Below are positions 12,108-23,441 of a stretch of DNA of 64,000 nt, piece by piece. The stretch spans positions 615,199-679,198 of the forward strand of contig JARGXX010000012.1 of the NCBI GenBank assembly GCA_030374765.1. Direction: 5' to 3'. The notes under the pieces are model-generated. The model saw only the letters and a list, made by a program, of their open reading frames with translations, was not told where the DNA came from and made no database searches. Numbering within the stretch: position 1 is the first letter of the stretch; the number at the start of each line of letters is the position of its first letter. The translations under genes and the position numbers were made by a program. The DNA comes from Agarophyton chilense. Lineage: Eukaryota; Rhodophyta; Florideophyceae; Gracilariales; Gracilariaceae.

Positions 12108-12227
12108 ACATTCGGCCATATCAAGTTGGCATGCGCCGCATCCCATCCCGAACTGCGAAGCTAAGTCACTTTGAGCTGGGCTAGTACTGACATGAGGGAT
12201 CGGTCTGGAATCCCCAGTGCCGAATGT
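12108..12227 (+). rRNA. 5S rRNA: 5S ribosomal RNA (left arm)
   Basis: A 120-nt match to the eukaryotic 5S layout. The 5' ACATTCGGC pairs with the 3' GCCGAATGT to form helix I. The segment CCCATCCCGAACTGCGAAGC is the loop B/helix III signature and GGGCTAGTACT the loop E/helix IV region. A TTTT run four bases after the end is a Pol III terminator. 5S RNA is a structural part of the large ribosomal subunit and its promoter is internal. It is a single copy per arm and not in a tandem array here. Confidence 0.93.
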
Positions 12228-14140
12228 TTACTTTTGGCTTTGCCACAAATTTGCCACACTCCTACCATTCTTCTTCTTGCACCATCGCACCATCGCACCA
12301 TCGCACATTTTGCTTTCTGCTTCAATAAAACCTTTTTTATCCTTCCCGCTCACCCTCATCCTCCTCTTCCCCAACCTCTCTTCCCCAACCTCTCTTCCCC
12401 AACCTCTCAGCCCCAACCCATCAAGCGCAACGCCCTACGACCTCGCTCCTTCGAAAACTCTGAATCCGATCTATGTGCACCAATCCTGAATGCACTCTCT
12501 CTACCCAAACATGCTCGAAGGTGACCAGGACACAGAACAGTTTTTTGGATATCACACCGACCGCCCGCTCACAGGGCTGAGAGAACAGCACGCTCGCTTC
12601 ACTCACGTCCCAGCGTTTCAGCTCTTCGAATGAGCCGCCAAATAGCCAGAGCAGCGGAGCCAGGCCGCCTGGCGCAGCTTCATGAGACACGCTCGCCTGT
12701 TCGCCTGTTTACCCGCTTGCGAGCGCTGTGCACGCAACTGTAGCCGTTGCTCGGCGGAGGCTGAAGGAAGGTGCCGCCCGGAAGTGTAGATTGAAGGGTA
12801 GATTTCTGATCGCAGCCTGCTACACATGCACCGTTCCGTTTAAGCCCTGGCCTGTCTTTCAAAGCTCTTCTTCGCCTGAAAGCGGCGTGATTTGATTTCG
12901 GTGAACTGCCCCAATTCAGCTGGCCAAGCTCCCAACCGTTTGACCGTACCTGCAAGGGGCTGAAGGGCGCTCAACTCCATCAGCGGTGCCATCTCGCGTC
13001 TTTTAATCGGGCCCAACTCGCAGGTTCATAGTGTTTGACCTGTCTCTCGCCCACTTCACCATGACAGCATGACAGCATTGATCAGAGCGCCGGCGTAAGT
13101 GGCCGGAGGTGTTCTTGCCTCTGTTGTGCTTGTACTGGACAAGTCGATTGTTTTGATGGATGGACGCTTGGCAATTGCATAGCCCGGTAGCGTTCGCCAA
13201 AAGTAGAAACATCCGATAATGAAGCATTGCACAAGGTGGGCGAAACGACGTGAGGAGAGGGATACAGGGTTTCATCGCACAGCCGCACAGCCGAGATCGC
13301 TGGTTACATTGCTAATGTATCCATCATGCGCTCAATGGCACGTGAAAAATACTTGGCCATCACTTTCGTGAATCGGAGAGTAGGGCCCAACTGAGATCTT
13401 CAGCCGTACAACCCACATTTGCTCCGAAACCCTTTGTTCGACATCGGTGGGATAGCCTTCCACAGCTCGGAACCGTCGCCGGCGAGAGACCTTGTGAGGC
13501 AAGGACAAGATCGGGATGCTTGCCAGACCTGAAGCTTTTTGTTGTCTGTATGAACATGAACGCTACTGTCGCCCTCAATGTCGTTTTGAGAGCCACTCGT
13601 TCAGCTGAGCAACACATCGTGAAGATGCACAAAAAAGTACCATCTATTCTAGCTTTGTGCATGCGGGTTTGAGATTAATTTACTCGCGCTGCGAGAATAG
13701 CCGACGATTGGACTCAAGCAAAGCAAGTCACCACCAGAAATTGTCAGACAGTATGTTGTCACGGCGGGAAGCGATTCGGAAGGAGATGAGTTCTGAATGC
13801 ACAAACACCACGGTATCAATTCTCATGCCAAGCTTCTCTCCACCTCTAGACCGCCCCCCCTTCTCTTCAAAGCAACATCGGTAACCCATTTCGAAATCAC
13901 TCAGCTTGATGAGTGAAAATCAGCGCGATCCAATCCGAATGCTTCGTGCATCGAATCTCGAAGCTTTGGCGCACGGAGCGTTGAGAACAAAAGCGCTTCA
14001 GTGCAGAGTTTTGCACTCGTAACCACATGGAGATACTATCGGATGAATGCGCGATCAGGAGAATTCGAAGGCTGTTCAAAGCACTCTTCGAATTAGTACG
14101 CATCATGCCGTACTCCACAGGGAATGAAGAGCTTAGAAGC
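12228..14140. other. Between 5S rRNA and pseudokinase promoter
   Basis: Contains two short tandem repeats (ACCATCGC x3 at about 12284-12310; TTCCCCAACCTCTC-type units at about 12365-12413). Several open frames of 70-100 codons exist on both strands, none recognised. They are almost identical in the mirror stretch 25217-27124. It is probably intergenic or 5' regulatory. Confidence 0.45.
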
Positions 14141-14150
14141 GTATATAAGA
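14141..14150 (+). promoter_or_regulatory. TATA box of pseudokinase gene (left arm)
   Basis: GTATATAAGA lies about 300 bp upstream of the pseudokinase ATG. A pyrimidine-rich leader (about 14290-14400, many C runs) separates the two. The arrangement is conserved in the other arm. Confidence 0.55.
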
Positions 14151-14448
14151 GACTTCCCGGGGAGAGCATGGTTTCCTTCTGCTTCTGGTCGCCGTTTGGA
14201 TTGCGACATTTGTGTTACTATACTATACATTAAGTCTCTCGTCTTTTGCATCCATCGTGGCCATTGTGAACTGAGCACCTCAGTCACCCAACCATCGTCT
14301 TCTTTCTCCCCTTTCCTCACCCTCCCCCCCTACTCCCCCCCACTGCCCCGTCTCCCTCGCTCCCAGCCATTCCCCCCTTCGTGGCGCCCCCAATTGTTTC
14401 GCTTTGTGTCTGCACTGCCGCAGTCTCCCCGTCTTTGTTTGCTTGACA

Positions 14449-15915
14449 ATGGTTGTGCCAGCTATCATCCGGCATAAGAAAATCTTCGAGCATGAGGGAT
14501 ACGTCAGAATCCGCCAATCCCTCCTATCTCGCCGAGAAACTAGGTTCATGCGGCTGCAGGGATCCATGCTTTCGTTGCATACTTCTGAGGATAAGAAAGC
14601 TGAAATGGAAAAGTCTGTTTTTGGTTGTAAAGTCGCATGCACACTTCTCCCCCGAAGCTTCGTGATAAAGTTCAAGAACGGTCAGAAACTTCGAGTTTCG
14701 TGCAGTTCCAAAGGTGAGGCCGGCAAGTGGAAACAAGTTGTGACCCTGGCCTCAACCAAATCATTTCAGAACGAGTACAAGGGTCGGGGAGAGGTCGACC
14801 TGTCCGGGCGCTGGGCGGTTTTCAACGCAGAAAGCTGTACGGACAAGACGGAAGTGTCCGTGCAGCGATTCCGCCGTCAACCTCAGGGGCGGAACAAGCT
14901 CTGTCACCAACTTGCGACGGGGCGCCATATGTATGCGCTCCAGAATCTGTACAATCCGTGCATTTTAACTCCGATCGATACCTTCGTGGAGAAGGAGTTC
15001 GCGTTTATCATCTACAAACCGATCCACGAAAAGAAGCTGCGAGATATCATCGCAGAAAGCGATGGGATACTCTCGGAAAGGGTTACGAAATGCATAGTGA
15101 GGCAAGTTGTATCGGCCATCAATCACTTGCATCGATCTGGATACGTCCACCGCAATATCTCACTGGACAGCATCCTTTGTGACTTTGCGAATCCTACAGA
15201 TCCGAGAGCTCTTCTGTCGACCTTCAACCATGTTGAATTCGTGGACGCTGAAGATGACCAAACCTTGAGTTCCGCTGTGGGCAGGTCACACTACCGAGCC
15301 CCGGAAATGATTGAAGGGAAGCGGTATAACGCCTCAGTGGATATGTTCGCCCTGGGGGTCTGCATTTACCGAATGTTGTGCGGCTCCTTCCCATTCAGAA
15401 TTCCGAAAACTTGTAGGTCTGATATGATCGATGAGCGGAAGCGTGGGCTCATGTTTGACGGAAACGAATGGAAAACCGTTTCCGCAGAAGCCCAAGATTT
15501 TGTGAAGTCTTTGCTTGACCCGGTCTGGCAGAATCGACCCACAGCCACAGCAGCGATGGAAAGCCGGTGGCTTTCTATGGATACAGCCCTGTGTCCTATT
15601 GGCCAAAATGAATCTGTTGCTTCCGAGACTTCCAGCCATCCAGCGGCAGAAGCTTCCGATGGCGCAGCGGATGAAGGGATACCCAGTGACTCCTCATTAT
15701 CCCATCAGAAAAACTGCATTGACGCCCTTCTGGAATCGTACCAACCACAGTTATCACCGTTTATGCAGCGCTTTCTACGGCCGCTTACGAGCGAAACCTC
15801 GGTGGAATCTCCAGTGGACGCCTACAAAAGCATCTTTCAAAGCTATGGCAGAGCTGCAAATAGCGATTTGCCACACTCGAAATCGCGACATGGCACTTCA
15901 GATCCGTTAATGTGA
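14449..15915 (+). CDS. PH-domain pseudokinase (left arm copy)
   Basis: 488 aa from ATG 14449 (context ACAATGG; the frame is open a little upstream without an ATG). Residues about 12-105 form a pleckstrin-homology domain (EGYVRIRQ start, conserved Trp94), expected to bind phosphoinositides or proteins. Residues about 150-385 have a protein-kinase fold: APE is intact (284-286), followed by VDMFALGVCIYRMLCG. The catalytic residues are lost: the VAIK lysine is Gln165, HRD reads HRN (Asn236) and DFG reads VDA (265-267). It should therefore be a scaffold or regulator, not an active kinase. The tail (about 385-488) is polar. No intron is needed. The copy at 23442-24908 differs by one residue (Phe/Tyr in the PH domain) and one silent base. 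Confidence 0.88.
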   Translation: MVVPAIIRHKKIFEHEGYVRIRQSLLSRRETRFMRLQGSMLSLHTSEDKKAEMEKSVFGCKVACTLLPRSFVIKFKNGQKLRVSCSSKGEAGKWKQVVTLASTKSFQNEYKGRGEVDLSGRWAVFNAESCTDKTEVSVQRFRRQPQGRNKLCHQLATGRHMYALQNLYNPCILTPIDTFVEKEFAFIIYKPIHEKKLRDIIAESDGILSERVTKCIVRQVVSAINHLHRSGYVHRNISLDSILCDFANPTDPRALLSTFNHVEFVDAEDDQTLSSAVGRSHYRAPEMIEGKRYNASVDMFALGVCIYRMLCGSFPFRIPKTCRSDMIDERKRGLMFDGNEWKTVSAEAQDFVKSLLDPVWQNRPTATAAMESRWLSMDTALCPIGQNESVASETSSHPAAEASDGAADEGIPSDSSLSHQKNCIDALLESYQPQLSPFMQRFLRPLTSETSVESPVDAYKSIFQSYGRAANSDLPHSKSRHGTSDPLM

Positions 15916-16379
15916 CAAAGCCAATGACCACTCTCTTTTGTAAAAATACCTCTTGAACGTACCAAACTCTTCTAGTTGTAGACCATCATCATGACACTGT
16001 ATGTTGATATTCTTTGTGCGTTGAATGTAACACTTCGCGTGTTCATTCATCGCCCCCCTCCATGATTGTTTTACAATCCAAATAATCATGTGAATGATGG
16101 CGGTTTAAAAGAATGATCTCTAGCGCCTCGGAGACGTTCGAATCACTTTTTATACATAGTTTTTATTCTCGAGTTAAGAAACCCGAAAAGTGAGGTAAGA
16201 AACAATGAGCTTGATCTGCGGGCGGGGGTTTTCAGTCATTCCAATTCGCTAATTTCGAGTCGCATCACGGTGTTGGTCGTCTTCTGCATGACAAATAGAA
16301 GGTATGAATGGCGATTCGTCTCAGGTAATCTGTATCGACTTTCATCTTTTTGCGGTCGACTGCATGAGCGATCAACCTT
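15916..16379. other. Downstream flank of pseudokinase
   Basis: Non-coding end of the arm next to the spacer, containing the 3' flank of the pseudokinase gene. No repeat or RNA gene is seen. The mirror is 22978-23441. Confidence 0.5.
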
Positions 16380-16599
16380 TAAAAGCGCACAATTTTGTAA
16401 AGGTTAAAAGTGGTATTCATTGGGCAGTTATGCTACTAGTGCAAAAGACGACAAACAGAAAGTAATACATACCAAAGTGGTAATTGCGGGGATTTATAAG
16501 CGGTTTGTGAGTGTCGATCAGGCCCGTACTTTTGACCGACTGACCTCTTTTTGGGGTGACTAATGACTGACTGACTTAAAGGCTGTCAGACTAGTCACA

Positions 16600-18562
16600 A
16601 ACTAAACAGTTTGCATGTTGTTTGTGTTGTTTTTGGCGGTTCCGCAAATAAGAATGGGTCTACAAGCAAAGACCTTTTACACTACAAGACGAAACATGTA
16701 ACAAAGTTGAAAACATTTGAACGTTCAGTTTCCACTAATTCTAACGACCATTTCATCCGTACTACACCGCGGATAGAAAACGAGCGGCTGTTTCAAGTGA
16801 AAGAACGAAACACTATCAGGTATTTGTTCTTGAGCAACAATGGTGCGTCCAGTAATACAAGTAAACGTCCTATACCTCCCACATCCCCTCAAAGCGTTTG
16901 CAATCTGCTGCAGTCACGCTTTTGGCGTGTGAAAGTGATACTCCAACATCAAGGATGACATCTTTTCTTCTCCGAAGTTTCGTGGATGTTGGTGGTGGGT
17001 CTGCAGAATTTCAAAAAAACCAAAATGATGTGATGCTTTTTTAACTGTTACAGAATAAACTACCGCATTCTCAAAAGCTCGGTCACAGAAGCCTAGATCG
17101 GTTGTTTGACAGTAGATCAACGGAGCGTCGCTCTTGGTGCTCTAATTATTTTCATAATGTGGCACTACTTAAATCCAAAGTGGAATTTTACTCTGTACCT
17201 ATTAAAACGTTGAATATGTCGTCAGAAAGCAAAGATGCTGAGGAACTTTGTTTTATCATAGAATAAATTTTTGCGCAAACTTCTGTTGTGGGATGTGAAG
17301 ACATCAGATTGCATACCGGGATCGCAGACAAAGAGGCATCTACAGCGCTAGCGGTTATTCTATAGACGAATTATGTCGTTTCGATTATTTTGTCGTTCAT
17401 AAATTGACTCTGGTGGTGAAAAAAGTTTTTGAGTGAAGCACTATGTGGATGAAGTACTTGTATCAAGAAGAAAACCTCATTTCGTACTTAAGTTTCCATC
17501 CTAAACATTTGAAGGCATTCGTAAGCAAATAATTCCAGGAGGCCGTTTCTTAAGACCGACGCAACCGCCTGTAGCATGAGATACAAATACGATAAATTTC
17601 TCGCTTGGCTTCAACATAAGATTATTTGTCTAGAATAAGAACAATCTCTGCCATGCGAAAAAAGCTGAACATTTCAGCTGAATTAATTCTTAGAGTGTCT
17701 ACTAAGCAGGAAGATGTACTTGCAGAATTTATCGCAGTCCTGTCAGAAGTTCGTCGAGCTGCTTGACAGCTTCAGGCTGACAGGAAGTTGAACATGTCTC
17801 GTGCAGCGCGGCTGCTCCATGAACTGTACAAGACCCTCGAAATTATGTCTGGGAACATGGCCGAAATCCGTACAGTCGGTCAAAAACGCGACCCTTTTGG
17901 ACACATTGAAGATGATAATATGATACTCTGCTATACATCAACAGTTGCTTCCGTCGCCCCTGCAAATCAAAAACGAGATCAAGCGCGCACTTGTCATTTA
18001 CAGAAACTTCAAACTCGCTTTCTGGTTGTGAAAACTGCGAACAGACTACAGCAGCTTCTTGCAACAATTTAGAAAAAAGTAGATGTTACAGCTGCTTTAC
18101 GGTATCCTTATGGAACGGACAGTGATGATGTACCATTTCAGCATACAAAAAAGCATCGATGAGTGGTGTACGTTCATAAAGCGCTGCTCTCCGTGATGTC
18201 GATGAGTGCTGTCTCGATTTTTTTAGGTAGGATGGATAATGAACAATCGTCCTACTTAGACATGCTTTATTACGTTGTCATTCGAGAATCTGTTGAGCCT
18301 GATCCCACTCTGAGTGAGAGCGCTTCCGAACTAGTTGTCATCTTTAAACTTTTTTCACAAAGTGATGAAAAGATCGTTGAACAAGAATAGACGTCGAGCT
18401 CCAAGTGAGGCGCTCGAGTATGAGCGAATAGCTAACAAACAAACTGACCTTGTTAGTGCGATACAATTCAATAGAATGGGTAGAGCATCACTTTCGTCGC
18501 CACCATCATCAGCGCCCGCGGAGCGCCTCTTCAGTGATATAGGACGCCTAGAAGGGGGATAA
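16600..18562 (+). pseudogene. hAT-like transposase remnant
   Basis: Near 16610-16700 a degenerate BED-type zinc finger is visible (a Cys, then GSTSKDLLHYKTKHV with the closing His). At 18500-18560 the typical hAT C-terminal dimerisation signature appears as SSAPAERLFSDIGRL. Between them are scattered open frames with stops, so the gene is dead. A possible left end is the CAGGCCCGT at 16519; no convincing matching right end or 8-bp duplication was found. Confidence 0.65.
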
Positions 18563-20285
18563 AGACAGTTGTTGATGACTGGTACCCTGTATGTGACAGA
18601 AACAATTTTGTTTTTGTTTTAGATGAAACCAAGAGCATCGTGCTGACACAGAACCGCTTACTACATTCTTTTCCGAACAGAGTCAAGCAGATCGTACATG
18701 TCGTAGCACGTAAATTCCAGCTGCAGGACACCATGACTAACGTGACTGACTAGGGCAGAAAAGGCGGTGACTAACGAGGTAGAAAAAATAAAAATTCCTC
18801 ATTATCGAGTACGCCCCCGGTGTGGATTGCGTTGTTCGCTTGAACGTGATAGCAGACTTTGCGACATTCGGGAAGAGGCCGATTTCCGGTCACAGAACGT
18901 CATTTGTGCCGGGGTTCTATATTGGTATATCTGAAAACATGGATTTTTCGTCTAAATCGGTGACTTTAAGTTGAGTACAAACATAACATTCTTGTCATAG
19001 TACGTAGTAGGATGAGCTGTTCCGTAGTCCGGCAGATCTTTAAAATTTACTGAAATACCGTATACGGCACCACAACATTAGCCTAAATCACTGCGTTTAT
19101 TTATTGATAATCGTCGCGCGGTGTTTTTATGCGATCTTTCGTTGTTATACGGAAATTAAATATCGAGACTATTGTGTAACTGTCATGAGATTTCATTCAG
19201 ATGAATATGAAGCGTAGAAGATACAATTCTATGGTTTCTTTTATTTCCAAGTAAGATCCACCAGCCAGCCATCGTAGAGCTGCTGATAGTTGCCACAATA
19301 GGCAGTTTTTAACATTTTGTAGAAGGATCGTGTGGCGCCATCTTTTGATTGTGACGCGGTGTGCCAAACATGACACTTAAATCCGCGGAGATAAAACTAT
19401 TCCACAACTGACAGGCCCAAATAGATGAATATGATATAAATACACCGAAATAAACGTCTTTTTCTTCTTGATCTTCTTGAAACGGCGCGCAACCAAACAT
19501 TTATGACGATAGTAACGAGGAGTCAGACTCCCTGGATTCATGTTAGACACTCTGGATGTGTAATGGTTTCTTCAGCCTTCCCATTTCTGCGTTAACCAGA
19601 AGCAGGCGTGTACAATTCTTGGGCAGATTTCCGGGAAGAGATAATAACACAAATATATGCTTTCAATTTATACCAAAAGCTGGATTTTTGCAGGAAAAGT
19701 TACACGGGACTACTTTCGGCAGCTTCTCGTTCAGAGCTAGATCACAGATCGCAACCACGTCTTTACGACCGTCACAAGCTCCTTACTCTGTGGGCGCTTT
19801 CTAGACAGATCCAGCACGACTGAGGTACACAGAAATTCTCTCCTCCAGGCCAAAGGCGCTTCACTAGGTACAGTGGGCTGATAGGTCGTGCTCCGTCCAG
19901 CGGCTATCGCCTCATTGGTCTCCTGTACTGCGGAAAACGCCTCACTGATTTTTATTATGTATGGGGTTGCTCTTCCAGTGGCAGTTGCCTCACCTTTTGA
20001 TAAATTTGAAGGGCTCGAGACCAAGCGAAAGTGATGTTATGGGAGTATAAGTGTTGGTTTAGGTCGTCCAAGAGAGAACGTGGAGACATCAGAGCCGCTA
20101 ATATAGAGTTCTTTAACCTTTAAAATGGAGCTGAAACGAATAACTACTCTATTACTACTATGCGCATCTGGGTTACTCTAGTCGCTGATAGCAGCGCTTA
20201 CAGATGCACACCAAAAATGAAAATATGAAAATTATCATTATTTTTGCTAAATCGCCATGATTGTTTTCGGCGCCAGCGATAGTAT
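18563..20285. other. No gene seen
   Basis: Mixed sequence between the hAT remnant and an LTR fragment. Open frames are short and on both strands. No family is recognised. Confidence 0.5.
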
Positions 20286-20592
20286 TGTAGTATTGTACGC
20301 ATTAGGATAGCCGATGCATCTTTTTTTTGCCTAGGTACGATGATACTCATAGAAGGCTGTGACGACATGGATTGAGTTATGAGCGGCGTCCCGCAGAGGT
20401 TGTATGTTTCACGTGCGAGTGGGCATGCAACGGCGCATGTAATGGATAGCCACGTGGAAGACAAGCGTACCCATCGCAGACAGAAGCCAATTAGAGGGGA
20501 ATACTCTATACCGTAGAGAGGCTAATTGGTTCACCAAGGTTTATATCTAGATATTAATTTGTGGCTCTCACCTCTGTGCACAGTACATATGG
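20286..20592 (+). repeat. Truncated LTR of the gypsy family (spacer)
   Basis: Begins TGTAGTATTGTAC and follows the LTR at 37820-38130 block by block (for example CATGGATTGA, GAGCGGCGTCCCGC, ACAGTACATATGG). Homology ends near 20592, so only the 5' half remains. It is next to the 3' end of the LINE. Confidence 0.7.
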
Positions 20593-20769
20593 TAAGGATT
20601 TTTGTGCTTTCTTCCATCTGAATTCATCTCCCCGCAGCTTTAACGGCGAATTTCTCTCTGTTCTTTTTCCATCTACTATACGTGGACGGGACAGCGGACG
20701 TCTTACTTGGGTTCAACCTGATTTCATTCTCTACACAGTACTTTTCTAGGCACTCTGATTCTGGATGCG

Positions 20770-22835
20770 ATTTGCGGCACCGAATTCCAGTTTTCTCTGG
20801 GTTGTCTACATGACTACATCATCTGCAAACATACTGATGGATATAGTCTCATCTTTCTTTTGTACTTTGTACCTTAGGTCAGCTACGTACGCGATCCACA
20901 GCCCGGGCCAAAGTGTTCCACCTTGAGGAAGTCTTTGTGGTACCAGAAAAAGCCGTTTGTCTGTGGCATTTCATCTGCATGTTCATCTCCGATCCATTAG
21001 AAATGCTCTTGTCCATCTCCAAAGCTGTGTAAGGCAACTCATTTTGGCTATTTTCACCATAAGCCGTTTCTTTTGTACACAATCATACACCTTCGAAAGG
21101 TCAAAGCATATCGCCAACGTTTGCTTCCTAGTATGCCATCCGTGTGTTACCTGTTTACATAATACCGTCACATGTTTCTCTGTTGTTCGATTCATTCGAA
21201 ACCCTGCTTGACAGGGAGGAAGTTTTGGCTCAAGCCACTGCATTAAAAACCTATTCACCATCAGTTCCGCGAGTCTTCTAACACTCGAAGTGAACGAAAT
21301 TGGCCGGAATCTTCCCCAGATTCCTGGTTTGGGTATCGAAATGAGGCGGGACAAGCGCCACTTTGAGAGTGTGATGGCTTCTTCGTAACTTCTGTTGATT
21401 AAATGCTGAAGCCATTGCTTTCCAAGCGGTGGAAGGTTTTGCAAGAAAGCTATTTGGAAATTGTCCGGACCTGACGCTTTGCGCGGATTCATTTCTTTCA
21501 ACCCAACTTCCATATGTCGTAAATGAAAACGCTCTTGAACATTCCCGTTTCTTTGGATCTATTGCAGTACCCATCCAGTGCTTTCCTGTACTCGTTTCTC
21601 AATCAAATGTCTTTGCCATGTTTTTTGACTTTCCTTATCTTGGACGTTACGAACTAGGTGGCCTTTTTCTTTTCGTACCATTTTTCTCCTACTGGAGGGC
21701 AAAGTCAAGATGATTTCCACTTACCAGTTTTCATTCCTTCCAATATTTTCCACATCTTTAAAACTTCATCGGAGCGGTCAAAAAGTACTTACCATATCTC
21801 TCCATGTATTCCGTTTCAATTTGTTGATGACGATTCTTGCTTGCTGTCTAGCTTGCTGTAATGCAATGCGGTTGCTTTTGGTTGAATCCTCTCTGTACTG
21901 CCTCCAAAGCTGTGCCCTAATCGAAATTGCTTCTGATGCTTCTTTATTCCACCATGTTTCTTCATGCCTCCTTCTACCAAACGGGAGTGATATATTTGCT
22001 TCATTTAAGATCGAAGTATAAAGGTGGTGATGCTGTTCATCTATGGTTTTGGTGCGTCTGTGATCCATCAAATAGAGCCTATGTGCTACTTTCTGCGCGT
22101 ACTTTCTCTAATCAACCTTCCACAAGCTCCAACGATACCTTTTCTTCTATACCGACGTTTTCGTTCTAATATACAAAAATATTAGACATGAGTGGTGGTC
22201 TGGTAATGGCTCTTCTGAGATATCCCAACGGCTCAGTGTCATCCACTTCTCGGAAATAGCGGCTACCTAAATTACACTATGCGTTTTACTTACCGGGTCT
22301 GTATTAGTTGGGGTGCCATCTACGTTGATTATAACCTGTTCCGTGCCTTCAAAGTAATCCTGCGACTCGATTTCTACAGCTTTGGCTCTACTGGGATACC
22401 ATGAATGGCAGGTATTGCATTCCGCTAGTAACATGTCTTGATCATCGAGTTTTTCGAACCATCCGGTGGTTTTCATCTGTGGAGAGACGTACACATTTTT
22501 CATAGATAAAAAGCTTCTCGGGGATCAGACTAGGACGGTTACCCGTTCTATTCCACTGATTATTGGATGTAAGTAGGTCAAAGCAGTGATCGGTTCTCTG
22601 ATATATTGCCACTCCTCCGCCACGGCCGCAATTGTTCCCAAATGTTTGTTCTCTATCACATTTTCCAATCGCTGAGAACCCTTGGATCTTGGGAGTGTTG
22701 TCTCCTTGTCTAAGGTTGTGTCTTTTGCAGACACAGGACGTCAGCATTCCAATCGTGTGCTAATCGTGCGATTTTGGCGCGTTTTACCGTCGCGAAAAGG
22801 CTGCGACAGTTGAGTTGGAGTATCCGTAACAATTG
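20770..22835 (-). pseudogene. Non-LTR retrotransposon (LINE) remnant
   Basis: On the - strand an AP-type endonuclease starts near 22835 with LRILQLNCRSLF and LCLQKTQP and continues with GRGGGVAIYQR (about 22615). The reverse transcriptase follows: NPRKASGPDNF (about 21475), ISIPKPG, the block with PCQAGFRMNRTTEKHV, LPQGGTLWPGL (about 20915) and the catalytic FADD (about 20800). Several frameshifts and stops break the frame. Endonuclease followed by RT places it among APE-type LINEs. The 3' end is unclear, near the LTR fragment. Confidence 0.8.
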
Positions 22836-23441
22836 TTTTTCATTGTTTTTTGATTTTTCCATCTTCTTAATTCTGAAAGCTGTTGGCCTCTTTAGGGGTC
22901 CCGACCGCTGATCCGTTTCGCTTCCAGAAATTAAGGGAAGTCAGGCACATTACGTGAAGGCGGATCGCATGTGGCCGAAGGTTGATCGCTCATGCAGTCG
23001 ACCGCAAAAAGATGAAAGTCGATACAGATTACCTGAGACGAATCGCCATTCATACCTTCTATTTGTCATGCAGAAGACGACCAACACCGTGATGCGACTC
23101 GAAATTAGCGAATTGGAATGACTGAAAACCCCCGCCCGCAGATCAAGCTCATTGTTTCTTACCTCACTTTTCGGGTTTCTTAACTCGAGAATAAAAACTA
23201 TGTATAAAAAGTGATTCGAACGTCTCCGAGGCGCTAGAGATCATTCTTTTAAACCGCCATCATTCACATGATTATTTGGATTGTAAAACAATCATGGAGG
23301 GGGGCGATGAATGAACACGCGAAGTGTTACATTCAACGCACAAAGAATATCAACATACAGTGTCATGATGATGGTCTACAACTAGAAGAGTTTGGTACGT
23401 TCAAGAGGTATTTTTACAAAAGAGAGTGGTCATTGGCTTTG

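Larger units (their letters stand above)
1..16379. repeat. Left arm of giant inverted repeat
   Basis: This arm is the reverse complement of 22978-39358. Paired positions add up to 39357 next to the spacer and to 39358-39359 at the outer edge, so only small indels separate the arms. Identity breaks off sharply at 16379, where the shared sequence ends in ATCAACCTT, while the other arm runs into unrelated sequence at 22977. The outer end is cut by the window start, so the true arm length is unknown but at least 16.4 kb. Confidence 0.97.
16380..22977. other. Unique spacer between palindrome arms
   Basis: About 6.6 kb not shared between the arms. It is filled with decayed mobile DNA: a hAT-like transposase on the + strand, an LTR fragment near 20.3-20.6 kb and a LINE on the - strand. 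Between about 18.6 and 20.28 kb I see no recognisable gene. Confidence 0.9.

Noticed and set aside
12171-12524. Open frame over the 5S gene and its flank (and its mirror 26828-27181)
   Set aside because: It overlaps the 5S rRNA, is low-complexity at its end because of tandem repeats, and shows no motif.
14404-14448. Upstream extension of the pseudokinase frame
   Set aside because: There is no ATG before 14449; the upstream part only stays open by chance in a pyrimidine-rich leader.
16519-18920. Defined hAT ends
   Set aside because: CAGGCCCGT at 16519 and a CCCCGGCAC complement near 18910 are only loosely similar, without an 8-bp duplication.
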